Positions 1 to 9,822 are shown, counted from the first letter of the stretch. The stretch: DNA of 64,000 bases from Sphaerothrix epifaneia (GCF_042788235.1 NZ_JBHZOL010000075.1:127814-191813); one strand, 5' to 3'. Numbers and translations: made by a program. The notes: generated by a model not told the origin, from the letters alone.

Positions 1-7
1 GGCCTGT

Positions 8-1834
8 ATGACTTCTGCTTCTCATTTGTCTGCTGTTCAAGGTGCCGATCGCCAGCATGATAGCGATTGGCGGTTGTTGCTACGGCTGCTGCCCTACATC
101 AAGCGACACCGACGGCTGTTGATCTGGCCGATGATTTTGCTGGTACCCCTCGCTTTAGCCAATGCGTTGCAGCCTGTTTTAATCGGTCAAGCCATTTCTT
201 TAATTCGACAAGAGCCGGTGGCTTGGTTTTTAGAAGACCAAACGCTGCGCTCTGGGTTAAATCTAATTGTCATACTTCTGCTAGTCACGGTAGCCATACG
301 GTTAACGCTGGACGGTCTGCAAAGCTACCTGGTGCAGAAAGTTGGGCAGCGCATTACTGCCAGCATTCGAGACGACCTGTTTGAGCATGTGACCTCTTTA
401 GCCGTGCGCTTTTTCGATCGCACCCCGGTTGGTAAATTAATTACCCGGCTCACCAGCGATGTTGACGCCCTAGGTGACGTGTTTTCCACGGGTGCGATCG
501 GCATTATTAGCGACATTGTCTCAATTTTGGTGTTGCTGGTGACGATGTTTGTGATGCAGTGGCAGTTAGCCCTAATGCTTGTGATGCTGCTGCTACCAGT
601 CACCTGGTTGATTGTTTATTTTCAACAACAGTATCGCAAAGCCAATTACAAAGCTCGGGAAAGACTTTCAGAATTAAACGCCAACCTGCAAGAAAACGTT
701 GCTGGCATTAACGTGGTGCAGTTGTTTCGGCGCGAAACCTTTAATGCTGAACTGTTTCGTAAAACCAACCAAAGCTACATTCGAGCTGTTGACAAAACTA
801 TTTTTCATGATTCGGCAGTCTCTTCTACGCTGGAGTGGGTGTCGCTAGTGGCGATCGCTGGCGTGCTAGGGCTAGGGGGCTTATTGGTCATGCGAGAAGC
901 GATGACCTTTGGCGTATTGGCTTCATTTATTTTGTTTGCCCAGCGTTTGTTTGACCCCCTGCGGCAATTTGCCGATAAATTTACTGCTATTCAAGCAGGC
1001 TTTACCGCGATTGAACGTATTCGTGATTTATTAAATGAGCCAATCGAAATTCGCGATCCAGAAAATGCCGAACGGGTGCAGTATCTAACGCGATCGACCA
1101 CCCTACCTGGGGAAATTCGCTTTAAGCAAGTTTGGTTTGGCTACAAACCCGACGAATACGTTTTACAAGATTTAGACTTTACCATTCGCCCAGGGGAAAA
1201 AGTAGCGCTCGTCGGCCCCACTGGCGCTGGTAAAAGCTCAATTATTCGGCTATTGTGTCGGCTTTATGATGTCAGCAAAGGCGAAATTTTGTTGGATGGC
1301 ATTAACATCCGCGACTTGCCTCAAAGCGAATTGCGCCGACGCATGGCCGTCATTTTGCAAGACGGCTTTTTGTTTGCCGGGGACGTGAAAAGCAACATCA
1401 CCCTGGGCGAAGACTATTCTTTTGCCGATATTCAACAAGCTGCTAAAAATACTAATGTGGCTCAGCTCATTGAGCAGCTTCCGCAAGGTTATGACACCTC
1501 TTTGCGCGAACGGGGGACTAATTTATCGGGTGGCCAAAGACAGCTTTTAGCATTTGCTAGAGCCGCCATTCGTGATCCAGGCATTTTGATTTTGGATGAA
1601 GCAACCGCAAACTTAGACGTTGGCACTGAAGCTTTAATTCAAGATGCACTCGACAAGCTGTTAGTCGATCGCACAGCGATTATTATTGCTCACCGACTTT
1701 CAACCATTCGCAACGTTGATCGCATTTTGGTGTTAAAGCAAGGTCGTTTAGTTGAACAAGGTAGCCATGATGAGCTTTTGGCGAAAGCAGGGCTTTATGC
1801 CAGTCTTTATCGTTTGCAAATGCTAGAGGTTTAA
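8..1834 (+). CDS. ABC exporter, fused permease and ATPase
   Basis: A 608-residue half-transporter that should work as a homodimer in the membrane, exporting a lipid, peptide or drug-like substrate that cannot be named from sequence. About six membrane helices occupy residues 35-330. The nucleotide-binding domain follows: Walker A GPTGAGKSS near residue 402, signature LSGGQRQ near 506, and Walker B ILILDEA near 528 with the switch His in AHRLST. The length is normal for the MsbA/MdlB class. The ATG lies only 7 bases inside the window, so promoter and upstream partner are not visible. The 147-nt gap downstream contains a hairpin. The family assignment is firm; the substrate is unknown. Confidence 0.93.
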   Translation: MTSASHLSAVQGADRQHDSDWRLLLRLLPYIKRHRRLLIWPMILLVPLALANALQPVLIGQAISLIRQEPVAWFLEDQTLRSGLNLIVILLLVTVAIRLTLDGLQSYLVQKVGQRITASIRDDLFEHVTSLAVRFFDRTPVGKLITRLTSDVDALGDVFSTGAIGIISDIVSILVLLVTMFVMQWQLALMLVMLLLPVTWLIVYFQQQYRKANYKARERLSELNANLQENVAGINVVQLFRRETFNAELFRKTNQSYIRAVDKTIFHDSAVSSTLEWVSLVAIAGVLGLGGLLVMREAMTFGVLASFILFAQRLFDPLRQFADKFTAIQAGFTAIERIRDLLNEPIEIRDPENAERVQYLTRSTTLPGEIRFKQVWFGYKPDEYVLQDLDFTIRPGEKVALVGPTGAGKSSIIRLLCRLYDVSKGEILLDGINIRDLPQSELRRRMAVILQDGFLFAGDVKSNITLGEDYSFADIQQAAKNTNVAQLIEQLPQGYDTSLRERGTNLSGGQRQLLAFARAAIRDPGILILDEATANLDVGTEALIQDALDKLLVDRTAIIIAHRLSTIRNVDRILVLKQGRLVEQGSHDELLAKAGLYASLYRLQMLEV

Positions 1835-1871
1835 CCGCTCTACCTCTGTAGTGATAGACTGTAGCCCTTAT

Positions 1872-1904
1872 AGGTTAAGCCCTGCGGGAGACTCCACCTA
1901 ACCT
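1872..1904 (+). other. Stem-loop upstream of the PRC-barrel gene
   Basis: AGGTTA (1872-1877) pairs with TAACCT (1899-1904). The enclosed arm offers two alternative small hairpins, CCC/GGG (1880-1888) and GGAG/CTCC (1887-1895). It sits about 80 nt before the ATG of the PRC-barrel gene and could be a leader element or the 3' structure of the preceding exporter mRNA. There is no T-run, so a classical terminator is unlikely. Confidence 0.35.
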
Positions 1905-1981
1905 CTTAGGGAAGATGAGAGAAGTCGTATCTTTGCCTAAGCTTGAGCTAGTAAATTCTAGTTGGAGTTCTCGTAATTTTT

Positions 1982-2944
1982 ATGGCGCTTTATAAGTTTA
2001 AAGATTTTTATCCTAACTATCGCGAAACTTTTGGAGATAGTATTCTGACTGATTTTGAGCACTATTCGGTCTATACAGAAAGTGAAAATCAGGTAGGTTC
2101 AATTAAAAACTTTTTAGTTGACCAAACTGGACGTTTTCGTTACGTTGTTGTCGATACTGGCTTTTGGATCTTTGGCAAGAAAGTCTTGTTGCCAATTGGT
2201 TTAGCTCACTTTGACTACGATAGAAAACGTATTTATGTAGACGGACTGAGCCGTCAACAAGTTGAAAACTTGCCTGAATATCATCACGATCAAGTTGTCG
2301 ATGAAGCTCACGAAGATCGCGTCAGAGAGGGCTATCGTCCCCAAGCTCAGCAACGCGCTAAGCGACAGTTCATGGGGCAAACCTACACCCCCAATGACGA
2401 GTATTACACAGGCGATCGCACGGTAACCCAACCAACTTCAGGTTTGGCGAATACACCTGCTGAGGCTTCTCAAGAAATGGTCGCTCAGCCCCGCAACCGA
2501 GCCGCCTACGCCTATGACCGTGAACCGACTTACTATGGCCTCAGCCAAGAAGATAACCACGAGCAACTCAGACTCTACGAAGAACGCCTGGTAACTCACA
2601 AAAATCGGCACAAGGCTGGCGAAGTACAGGTTGGCAAGCGCATTGAAACAAACACAGTAGAAGCCTCTGCCCCGGTTGAAAGTGAACGTGTGGTTATTGA
2701 GCGCACCCCGCTCGACACTGCACGTCCGGTCGGCAATACAGCCACTCCTAGCTTCAATGAAGGCGAAGTAGCCCGCATGGAAGTCTACGAAGAAGAAGTC
2801 AACATCGAAAAGCAGCCTTTCGTCCGCGAAGAGGTTAACGTCCGCAAGGAAGTGGATCACGACGAGGTTCGCGCTAGAGAAACGGTACGCCGCGAAGAAC
2901 TAGACGTTCAGACGGATGGCAACCCCACCATCGATCGACGGTAA
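1982..2944 (+). CDS. PRC-barrel and DUF2382 stress-type protein
   Basis: A soluble protein of 320 residues. The first ~100 residues look like a PRC barrel (beta-rich, with a conserved run near VDTGFWIFGKKVLLPIG). The C-terminal half, from about residue 195, matches DUF2382/YsnF: charged repeats of the type RLYEERL, KAGEVQVGKR and REEVNVRKEV. Family members are linked to general or desiccation stress, but the biochemical role is unknown. The middle is low complexity with Gln, Pro and Tyr. A second DUF2382 protein follows 317 nt downstream, separated by a strong hairpin, so the two are probably separate transcripts. Domain calls are good; function is open. Confidence 0.88.
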   Translation: MALYKFKDFYPNYRETFGDSILTDFEHYSVYTESENQVGSIKNFLVDQTGRFRYVVVDTGFWIFGKKVLLPIGLAHFDYDRKRIYVDGLSRQQVENLPEYHHDQVVDEAHEDRVREGYRPQAQQRAKRQFMGQTYTPNDEYYTGDRTVTQPTSGLANTPAEASQEMVAQPRNRAAYAYDREPTYYGLSQEDNHEQLRLYEERLVTHKNRHKAGEVQVGKRIETNTVEASAPVESERVVIERTPLDTARPVGNTATPSFNEGEVARMEVYEEEVNIEKQPFVREEVNVRKEVDHDEVRARETVRREELDVQTDGNPTIDRR

Positions 2945-3261
2945 AAACGGAAATAGCCTAGCCTTACCTGGGGCAATTTTCGATCGGCTAGAGGCGACAT
3001 CCGCGCCTAAAACAGAGGCAAAGCGCTAGCTACCCCACAAGTTAGACAGCGCCAAAGCGCCAAAGGCAGAGGGCACTACCCTTTGCCTTTTAGCTAGTTG
3101 TCTATGGTTGTGGCTGCAGCCGCTTTCAGCCATTGAAGTGTCTCAGCTTTGGTGGCAACAGCTATAAAGGCTTTTTGCAATTTGAGTCGGTCAGCCTGGT
3201 TACTAAGACCGTCAAGTCTGCAACCTAGCTCAGCAGGCAATAGAATGGATAGTTTTTAATC
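2945..3261. other. 317-nt gap between two DUF2382 genes
   Basis: No coding frame is supported here. The gap holds the 12-bp terminator-like hairpin at 3062-3090 and otherwise unremarkable sequence leading to the next DUF2382 gene. Confidence 0.6.
3062..3090 (+). terminator. 12-bp hairpin, probable terminator
   Basis: The arms 3062-3073 and 3079-3090 pair over 12 bp (one G-U) around the loop CACTA, about 120 nt past the stop of the PRC-barrel gene. The 3' arm ends in TTT followed by TAG, so the U-tract is short. The sequence contains the AAAGGCA motif that recurs in other gaps of this window. Confidence 0.6.
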
Positions 3262-3969
3262 ATGAATTTTCATCGGCCTATTTCTAAGCGTGAAGATCTA
3301 TCGAACTCTGAATCCGCTGCAACGCCAATAGATCAGTCGGCAGTAGGCATACCAGATGCCACCGATGACCTTTTAGCCACGGCTAATCCACCCGACCAGT
3401 CAGCCAGTACTTCTATTCGGCTTTTGCAAGAGCGACTGAAGGTGGATCGCAAACGTCGCAAAGTGGGTGAAGTCATCGTCCGTAAGGTGGTAGAAACCCG
3501 CTTGGTGCAGGTTCCGGTTCGGCGGGAAAAGCTGATTGTGGAACAGGTATCTCCTCAGCATCAGTCACTAGCAGAAATTGATCTCGGTGAAGGCTATGTC
3601 AGGGGTTTAGAGATTAGCGCCGACGAATTTGCTCCGTTTGCTGAGCGATCGCCTGAAGCGATCGCCGCTGGTCACTTGCTGACGATTCAATCAGCGGTTT
3701 GGCTGCTGCACACGCTGGCTCAGCAAGCTAATCAGGTCTGTCAGCAAATTAACGTTACCCTGTCACTGCGGGTAGGGGCACAAACCGAAACAGTTTACTG
3801 TGAATTTGCCACGGCTGTAATAGCGGAGCGATCGCTGGCGGCAATGGCTCCGGCCTTGTTTGAACAATGCAGCAACGTATATTTAGAATTACTTTTAGCA
3901 GAGGCCAGCCTACAACCCCAGATGCAAGACTGGTTTAATCGCTACCAGGCGACTCAATCGCCGAGCTAA
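3262..3969 (+). CDS. DUF2382 domain protein
   Basis: A 235-residue protein with a disordered, polar N-terminus (about 1-50). A DUF2382/YsnF-like block follows at about 52-95: RLLQERLKVDRKRRKVGEV and a run of paired Val, Arg and Lys residues. The C-terminal ~130 residues are helical and resemble no family I can name. It is probably a paralogue of the preceding PRC-barrel protein that lost the barrel. Stress association is known for the family; any specific role here is inference. The ATG is preceded by AATAGAATGG-like sequence without a strong Shine-Dalgarno. Confidence 0.82.
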   Translation: MNFHRPISKREDLSNSESAATPIDQSAVGIPDATDDLLATANPPDQSASTSIRLLQERLKVDRKRRKVGEVIVRKVVETRLVQVPVRREKLIVEQVSPQHQSLAEIDLGEGYVRGLEISADEFAPFAERSPEAIAAGHLLTIQSAVWLLHTLAQQANQVCQQINVTLSLRVGAQTETVYCEFATAVIAERSLAAMAPALFEQCSNVYLELLLAEASLQPQMQDWFNRYQATQSPS

Positions 3970-3987
3970 TGGGTCTAGGGGGCTGTG

Positions 3988-4563
3988 ATGGGTAGCAATC
4001 TACCAGAACTGGTTTCGAGCCGCTTTTGTGTGCGTTTGGGAGAATTAGCCGACGTTGCCGCTATTGTGCAATACTACACAGCTAATCAAGCCCACTTGCA
4101 GCCTTACGAACCCATTCGTAGTGCTGTTTTTTATAGTCAGTGGTACTGGAGCAATGAGGTAGAAGCTCGGGTGCAGCAGTTTTATGCCGACAAATCTTTG
4201 CGTCTGTTTATCTTCGAGCGCGATCGCCGCCAAATCATTGGCGTAGTCAATTTTAACTGCATTGTCCGGGGTTTCCGGCAGTCTGCCAGTTTGGGCTATA
4301 GCTTAGCGGCTGACAAACAAGGGCAAGGCTATATGAGTGAAGCCCTCAGCCTTGTTCTGCCCTATGCTTTTGAAAATCTAAAATTACGTCGCATCACCGC
4401 TGCCTATATGCCGCACAATACCCGCAGCGGTAAGCTGCTACAGCGGATGGGCTTTCGCATTGATGGACGCGCCCATCACTATCTACAAATCAATGGGCGG
4501 TGGGAAGATCATATTTTGACCAGTTTGGTCAAATCGGCGTGGCAGTCTCAAACCGAAAGCTGA
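3988..4563 (+). CDS. GNAT acetyltransferase, RimJ/RimL type
   Basis: A 191-residue N-acetyltransferase of the RimJ/RimL group, which acetylates protein N-termini or other amines with acetyl-CoA. The acetyl-CoA loop is visible as DKQGQGYMSEAL near residue 110, followed by LKLRRITAAYMPHNTRSGKLLQRMGF, the usual helix and strand that cradle the cofactor (quoted in parts: RRITAAY, NTRSGKLL, GFRIDG). A GTG lies one codon upstream; I prefer this ATG, with TAGGGGG as ribosome site. The gene overlaps the 3' end of sbcC on the other strand by 16 nt. The substrate is unknown. Confidence 0.88.
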   Translation: MGSNLPELVSSRFCVRLGELADVAAIVQYYTANQAHLQPYEPIRSAVFYSQWYWSNEVEARVQQFYADKSLRLFIFERDRRQIIGVVNFNCIVRGFRQSASLGYSLAADKQGQGYMSEALSLVLPYAFENLKLRRITAAYMPHNTRSGKLLQRMGFRIDGRAHHYLQINGRWEDHILTSLVKSAWQSQTES

Positions 4564-7553
4564 ATTTGGGAGCCTGTCGGCGTTTTAAGAACGTCAATAC
4601 GAGCCTGAAATGCTTCCCGGAAATGCGGCATATGAGTAACGGTGAGAATGCAGGCAAAATCAGCAGCGATCGCGTTAATAGCGGTAATTAGCCGTTCACA
4701 GCCTTCTTGGTCTTGAGTACCAAACCCCTCATCTACAATCAGCATTTGCAACGCTGTGCCCGATCGCTGTGCCAACAACCGGGCGATCGCTAACCGAATG
4801 GCAAAATTCACCCGAAACGCCTCGCCACCCGAATAGGTTTCGTAAGGACGGGTGCCCCGCGCATCGGCAATCAAAATATCGAGGGTGTCAATTAGCTTGT
4901 TGCGGCTACGACCTGCCCGCTGGGTTAGAAACTGCACATGTAGTTGGTTAGCACTAAGACGACCGAGAATTTGATTCGTTTCAGCTTCGAGCTGGGGTAG
5001 CAAATTTTCAATCATCAGCGCTTGAATACCATTGCGGCCAAAGGCATAGGTTAGCTCGGTATAAATTCTGGCCTGACGTTTGGCTTGATCTAGGGCTTGT
5101 TGCTGGTGATCGTGCTGCTGCTGCAACTGATCGAACTGATCAAGCTGCTGCTGCAAGCGACCTAGATAAGCTAGTTTTTGGTCGCGCTCAGCTTGTTCGG
5201 TTTGCAGTTGTTGTTCTAGGGCGGCGATATCGGGCTGAGGGTCGGGTCGTTGCTGTAGCTGGTGTTCTAAGTTGTTTAGCTGCTCAGCGATGGCGCTGAG
5301 TTCTTGCTGGCGATCGCGCTGTAGCTGAGTGAGCTGGGTGAGCCGCTGCCCTACTTGAGGCAATTGCTGCTGGGCTTGCGTGAGTTCTTGCTGGCGTAGC
5401 TGCCAAATCTGAGCCTGCTGCAAATCCGTTCGCAAACTTTGGTGTTGTTCAAACGAGTAGCCTGAGGTGGCTAACTGCTGCTCTAGCTGCTGGATTTGCT
5501 GACGTTCAGGCGCTTGGCTCAGTGCGGCTAGCTGCTGCTGACAAGCCGCAACTTGAGCCGCTAGTTCAGGCTGCTGACTGAGAAGCTGAGCTTCTCGCCG
5601 CCGCGCTTGCTGGAGTTCGGTATGCTTAATTTCGGCCCATCGCAAACGTTCAACCTGGCTACGGGCTAAGGCGTGGTCGCAATCGTCGTAGTCTAGTTCG
5701 ACTAGCTGAGCATCAATCAGCGCCAGTTCTTCGTGCAGATCGCTGGCAAAGTGCTTTTCTTGCAAACAATGCTCTAGCTGCGATCGCTCTTGCTGAAGCT
5801 GATCGAGGCGGGTTTGGGCATCGGTACTAGAACTAAGCTGAACTTGTAGCTGACCACGCCGTTCTAAAATTGGGCCATAGGTAGCCAGTTCTGCCTCAAT
5901 TTCACGGTATTCACGCCGCAAAATTTGAATTTCTTTTTCAGAAGTCGCTAGCTGTTCGCGAATGACCCAGATTTCGTGCTGCGTCTCTTGATGCTGCTGG
6001 CGTTGGTTTTTAACCACATGCTGCCAGTGTTTCGGATCGAGGGGGCGATCGCACACGGGGCAAACGGCCTCAGGAGCCGATAGTAGCTGTAGTTTTTGCT
6101 CTAACTGAGCTAGCTGAATTTCGTAGGTACGCTGGTTAGCCTGTAGCCGCTCCATGAAGCTGCGCCGCTCTAAGCCTTTTTCGCGAACCTGTTCTTGATA
6201 GTTACGCCGCCGCTCTAGATATTCCACCGCGCAAGCCACGTCCATTACCGCTTGCTGAAGTTGAGGTTGTTGCGACTGCTGTTGCTGAAGCTGCTGCTCA
6301 GTGTTTTTAAGTGCTTCTAAACGCGCCATCAGCTGAGCTTGGGTTTGGGCAATTTGCGCCTGCAAGACTTGCCGCTGCTGCAACAAGGGCATCACTTTAA
6401 GCTGGGCTTGGTCAAACTGGCTGAGTTGAGCTTGCGCCTGATGCAAACGAATTAGAGCCGCTTCAATCTCAGCAGCCTTAGCCAGACTTTGCTGGGTTTC
6501 TTGGAGCTGTTGATTGAGGTTGCTGAGGCTCAGCTCAGCTTGTTGTAGTTGGGTTTCAGCCTGAGCCAAAGCCGCTTGGTAAGGTTGTTGAATCTGGCTG
6601 AGCTGGGCTTGAGCCTGCTGGTAAAGCTGAAACTGCCTGTTATACTCGCCGTCTTGCTGCTGTAGTTGGGCGAGCTGCTGACAGCCTGCCGCGATCGCGG
6701 CTGCTTGCTCAACAACGAGTTTGAGCTGTTGCTGCTGGGTTTGGAGGCTTTCTAGGTCTGGCGCTAACCGTTGGCAAGCCTGCTGTAAGCTGGCTTGCTG
6801 CTGCTGGTATAACTGTTGCTGTTGCTGCCAGCGTTGCCGCTGCTGCTGCTGATCCAGGTAGGCGTCTAGCTGCTGTTGCCACTGCTGCTGTTGTCGCTGA
6901 CGCTTGGCAAGCTGAGCTTTGAGGTCTTGATAGGCTTGGGCAACACCGCCACGCGCTTGTAGCTGCTGATTGAGCGCGGCCAAACTGGTTTCTAAAAGGT
7001 TGACCTGGGCTTTGATGTCGCGAGCCTTTTCTTTGGCTTGTTCGGCTAGCTGGTCGTACTGCCCTAGTTTGAGCAAATCTGCCAAAATTTGCTTGCGCTC
7101 ACTGGGACGCTTCAGCATAAACTCGTCGGCTCGTCCCTGGCGCAAATAGGCAGAATTGACAAAGGTTTCGTAGTCAAGTTTGAGATGCTGCTGAATAAGC
7201 TGCTGCGTTGCCCGCATGCCACGCTGGGTCAGCGGTCGAAAACCATTTTGAGTTTTGACCTGAAATTCTAAGCTGCTGCTTTGTCCCCTTCGCCGCGCTC
7301 GAATCACCCGGTAAGTGTGGGCATGGTGGTCAAAGACAAAGTCTACCTTGGCTTCAGCTTCGCCTAAGTGAATAACATCGTCTTCCGTGGCGGCGCGGCT
7401 TTGCCCCCACACTACCCAGGCGATCGCCTCGAGTAAGGAAGACTTACCCGCTCCATTTGGCCCACAAATACAAGCCACATGTAGCCCCCGAAAATCTAAG
7501 GTGGCTTGCTGGTAGCTGAGAAAATTGCGAAGGGTGATCTGACGGGGGATCAT
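4548..7553 (-). CDS. sbcC: SbcC-like exonuclease subunit (Rad50 type ATPase)
   Basis: An SMC-like ATPase of 1001 residues, the large partner of the SbcCD nuclease that opens hairpins and processes DNA ends. The N-terminal Walker A GPNGAGKSSLLE is near residue 32 and the C-terminal LIVDEGFGTQD near residue 945. Between them are two long coiled coils around the zinc hook CPVC (Cys498, Cys501). The coils are extremely glutamine-rich, written with CAG/CTG codons, giving a locally repetitive DNA sequence. SbcD is not adjacent. In some cyanobacteria sbcC and sbcD are unlinked, so a partner elsewhere is expected. It is slightly shorter than the E. coli protein. Confidence 0.93.
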   Translation of the reverse strand: MIPRQITLRNFLSYQQATLDFRGLHVACICGPNGAGKSSLLEAIAWVVWGQSRAATEDDVIHLGEAEAKVDFVFDHHAHTYRVIRARRRGQSSSLEFQVKTQNGFRPLTQRGMRATQQLIQQHLKLDYETFVNSAYLRQGRADEFMLKRPSERKQILADLLKLGQYDQLAEQAKEKARDIKAQVNLLETSLAALNQQLQARGGVAQAYQDLKAQLAKRQRQQQQWQQQLDAYLDQQQQRQRWQQQQQLYQQQQASLQQACQRLAPDLESLQTQQQQLKLVVEQAAAIAAGCQQLAQLQQQDGEYNRQFQLYQQAQAQLSQIQQPYQAALAQAETQLQQAELSLSNLNQQLQETQQSLAKAAEIEAALIRLHQAQAQLSQFDQAQLKVMPLLQQRQVLQAQIAQTQAQLMARLEALKNTEQQLQQQQSQQPQLQQAVMDVACAVEYLERRRNYQEQVREKGLERRSFMERLQANQRTYEIQLAQLEQKLQLLSAPEAVCPVCDRPLDPKHWQHVVKNQRQQHQETQHEIWVIREQLATSEKEIQILRREYREIEAELATYGPILERRGQLQVQLSSSTDAQTRLDQLQQERSQLEHCLQEKHFASDLHEELALIDAQLVELDYDDCDHALARSQVERLRWAEIKHTELQQARRREAQLLSQQPELAAQVAACQQQLAALSQAPERQQIQQLEQQLATSGYSFEQHQSLRTDLQQAQIWQLRQQELTQAQQQLPQVGQRLTQLTQLQRDRQQELSAIAEQLNNLEHQLQQRPDPQPDIAALEQQLQTEQAERDQKLAYLGRLQQQLDQFDQLQQQHDHQQQALDQAKRQARIYTELTYAFGRNGIQALMIENLLPQLEAETNQILGRLSANQLHVQFLTQRAGRSRNKLIDTLDILIADARGTRPYETYSGGEAFRVNFAIRLAIARLLAQRSGTALQMLIVDEGFGTQDQEGCERLITAINAIAADFACILTVTHMPHFREAFQARIDVLKTPTGSQIQLSV

Positions 7554-7857
7554 GGCAGTTTAAAGGATCCATCCTTAACCACCAAGATAGCAGTACAGGC
7601 GATCGTTAATACACCCGATCTTTAGTTTATTTGCACTAAATTGCCAATTGCGATCGCCAGTTGCCCTTCCCTCTAGCTATAGCCCCCAGAGGTAAAGCCC
7701 CAAATTGCCGCAAGTCTCTTCTATCGCTCTTGACTTAATTGGGGTCAAAGTTTGAGGCTTCGTAGGCTGAAATGACGCAAACACGTTCAAATTGCCGCCT
7801 TTTGTCACCCAGCAGACAACACCCGCAACCTCTCTGACGGGGTATCCAGTTGATGGT
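7554..7857. other. 304-nt gap between ABC exporter and sbcC
   Basis: I see no supportable gene. Close to the sbcC start there is a short palindrome, AAGGAT-CC-ATCCTT (7563-7576). One HIP1 octamer lies near 7650. A reading frame across 7677-7907 overlaps the exporter end and has no protein-like composition. Confidence 0.55.
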
Positions 7858-9633
7858 TTAGAGCTTTTCCCCCATCTGCACTCGCCATAGCCCTGCATAG
7901 AGGCCATTGCGCTCTAATAATTCTTCGTGGGTGCCCCATTCAACCAGTTGGCCATATTCCATCACGTAGATCCGGTCAGCGTTGCGAATAGTAGACAGTC
8001 GGTGGGCGATCGCAATAGTTGTCCGGTTTTGGGTGATTTTTTCCAGCGATCGCTGAATGGCCGCTTCAGTTTCGTTGTCTACTGCTGAAGTGGCTTCATC
8101 CAACACCAAAATGGGCGGATTTTTTAGCACCGCTCTGGCGATCGCAATCCGCTGTCGCTGTCCGCCAGAGAGCTTTTGTCCCCGTTCACCCACAATCGTG
8201 TCGTAACCCGACACCAAATTTTCAATAAAATCATGGGCTTCAGCCACCTTAGCCGCCGCCCTAATTGCTTCCCGGCTAGCCCCAAAGCTGCCGTAAGCAA
8301 TATTTTCAGCCACTGTGCCATGAAACAAAAACACATCCTGGCTGACCAAGCCAATAGCCTGTCGTAAATCTTGCGGATCTAGCGCTTGTAGATTAATCCC
8401 ATCCAGCGTGATGCGGCCTTGTTGCACTTCGTAAAAGCGCAGCAACAGCTTCACCAGCGTACTTTTACCCGAACCCGTCGAACCGACAATAGCAATCGTT
8501 TTACCCGCCGGAATTTTGAGCGTTAAATGCTCAGTAACTGGCTGGCCATTGTCATAAGCAAAGGTGACATCTTCAAAGCGAATATCTCCCTGCACCTGGC
8601 TCATCGGCAAACGATGGTTGCCGGGGTGCAGGGTTATGGGCGTATCTAACAGGTTCATCACCCGATTAGTAGACGCCATCGCCCGCTGATATTGATCGAG
8701 CGTTTCACCTAGGCGGGTGAGGGGCCACAGCAGCCGTTGGGTGAGAAAAACCAAAACGCTATAAGTACCAACGGCTAGCTGCCCGTCTACGGTAATCAAC
8801 CCCCCATATAACAGGGTGGCCGTAAACCCAATCAAAATTAAAATCCGAATCAGCGGAATAAAGGCGGCGCTGAGGGCGATCGCTCGCTGGTTACTCTGGC
8901 TATAGCCGAGGCTTTCTTGGCAAATGCGATCGCTTTCGTAGGCTTCAGCGGTAAAGCTTTTGATTGTGGTGATGCCAGAAAGGTTGTTAGAAAGGCGGCT
9001 GTTGAGCAAACTTACTCGCTCTCGCACTTCGGCATAACGGGGAGCCAGCAGCTTTTGAAAGGCGATCGCCCCCCACATCACAAACGGCATCGGCAACATT
9101 GCCATCCAGGCAACGCTGGGCGCTAGCACAAAAAAGACGCCCCCAATAATAATCACCGTGGTGATGACCTGCAAAACTTCGTTAGCACCGCGATCGAGAA
9201 AGCGCTCTAGCTGGTTAATATCGTCGTTGAGCACAGACATCAAACTGCCTGTGCTGCGGTTTTCAAAAAAAGCCAGATCGAGATCCTGCAAGTGGTCGTA
9301 GGCATTCAGCCGCAGCTTATGCTGAATGTTTTGCGCCAGGTTACGCCAAAGGCGATCGTAAGCATACTCAAAGACAGACTCTAAACTCCAGACAATAAAT
9401 GTCAGCACCGAAAGCGCTATAAACTGATTGCGAATATCGGTGATGCCATACTGGGCAATTAAAGAATCCTGCTGTTCAACCACCACATCAACCGCCAGAC
9501 CAATCAGCGCGGGTGGAGCCAGGTCAAACAATTTATTGAGCACTGAGCAGAAACTAGCCTGCCAGATTTGCCCGCGATACTCGCGGCTATAGGTGAAAAG
9601 GCGCTGGAGCGGATGAGAAGGGCGAGAAGACAT
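7858..9633 (-). CDS. ABC exporter, fused permease and ATPase
   Basis: A 591-residue exporter half-molecule (upstream in-frame starts extend it to at most 611). Membrane helices lie in the first ~300 residues. Walker A is GSTGSGKSTLVKLL, the signature LSGGQRQRIAIARA, Walker B ILVLDEATSA and the switch AHRLST. I favour the start that gives MSSRPSHPLQRL, since the following sequence is where homologues begin; the extra 20 residues are not protein-like. It is a different subfamily from the exporter at the left edge. The substrate is unknown. It is followed by sbcC on the same strand after a 304-nt gap, so an operon is uncertain. Confidence 0.92.
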   Translation of the reverse strand: MSSRPSHPLQRLFTYSREYRGQIWQASFCSVLNKLFDLAPPALIGLAVDVVVEQQDSLIAQYGITDIRNQFIALSVLTFIVWSLESVFEYAYDRLWRNLAQNIQHKLRLNAYDHLQDLDLAFFENRSTGSLMSVLNDDINQLERFLDRGANEVLQVITTVIIIGGVFFVLAPSVAWMAMLPMPFVMWGAIAFQKLLAPRYAEVRERVSLLNSRLSNNLSGITTIKSFTAEAYESDRICQESLGYSQSNQRAIALSAAFIPLIRILILIGFTATLLYGGLITVDGQLAVGTYSVLVFLTQRLLWPLTRLGETLDQYQRAMASTNRVMNLLDTPITLHPGNHRLPMSQVQGDIRFEDVTFAYDNGQPVTEHLTLKIPAGKTIAIVGSTGSGKSTLVKLLLRFYEVQQGRITLDGINLQALDPQDLRQAIGLVSQDVFLFHGTVAENIAYGSFGASREAIRAAAKVAEAHDFIENLVSGYDTIVGERGQKLSGGQRQRIAIARAVLKNPPILVLDEATSAVDNETEAAIQRSLEKITQNRTTIAIAHRLSTIRNADRIYVMEYGQLVEWGTHEELLERNGLYAGLWRVQMGEKL

Positions 9634-9822
9634 AGCGCTGACTAAGATAGGCATGATCTTTAGTCTAACGACGCCGAGGCCAGACATTGGCAAAGCTGAA
9701 TCTCAAGCTTTAGGGTTTGTCAGCGATCGCGGCAGCCCTCAAGACATTCAGACAGCGCAAATGATGAGGACCGTCTGGTTTGAGGTAGGATCGCTAATGG
9801 CGCTAAATAGATATATAGAAAC

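Noticed and set aside
1861..1910. A known cyanobacterial ncRNA or riboswitch (Yfr-type, glutamine or c-di-AMP)
   Set aside because: I looked for their conserved motifs and did not find them; only a generic hairpin can be supported.
7677..7907. A 76-codon minus-strand frame beside the exporter
   Set aside because: It overlaps the exporter 3' end out of frame and looks like translated non-coding sequence.
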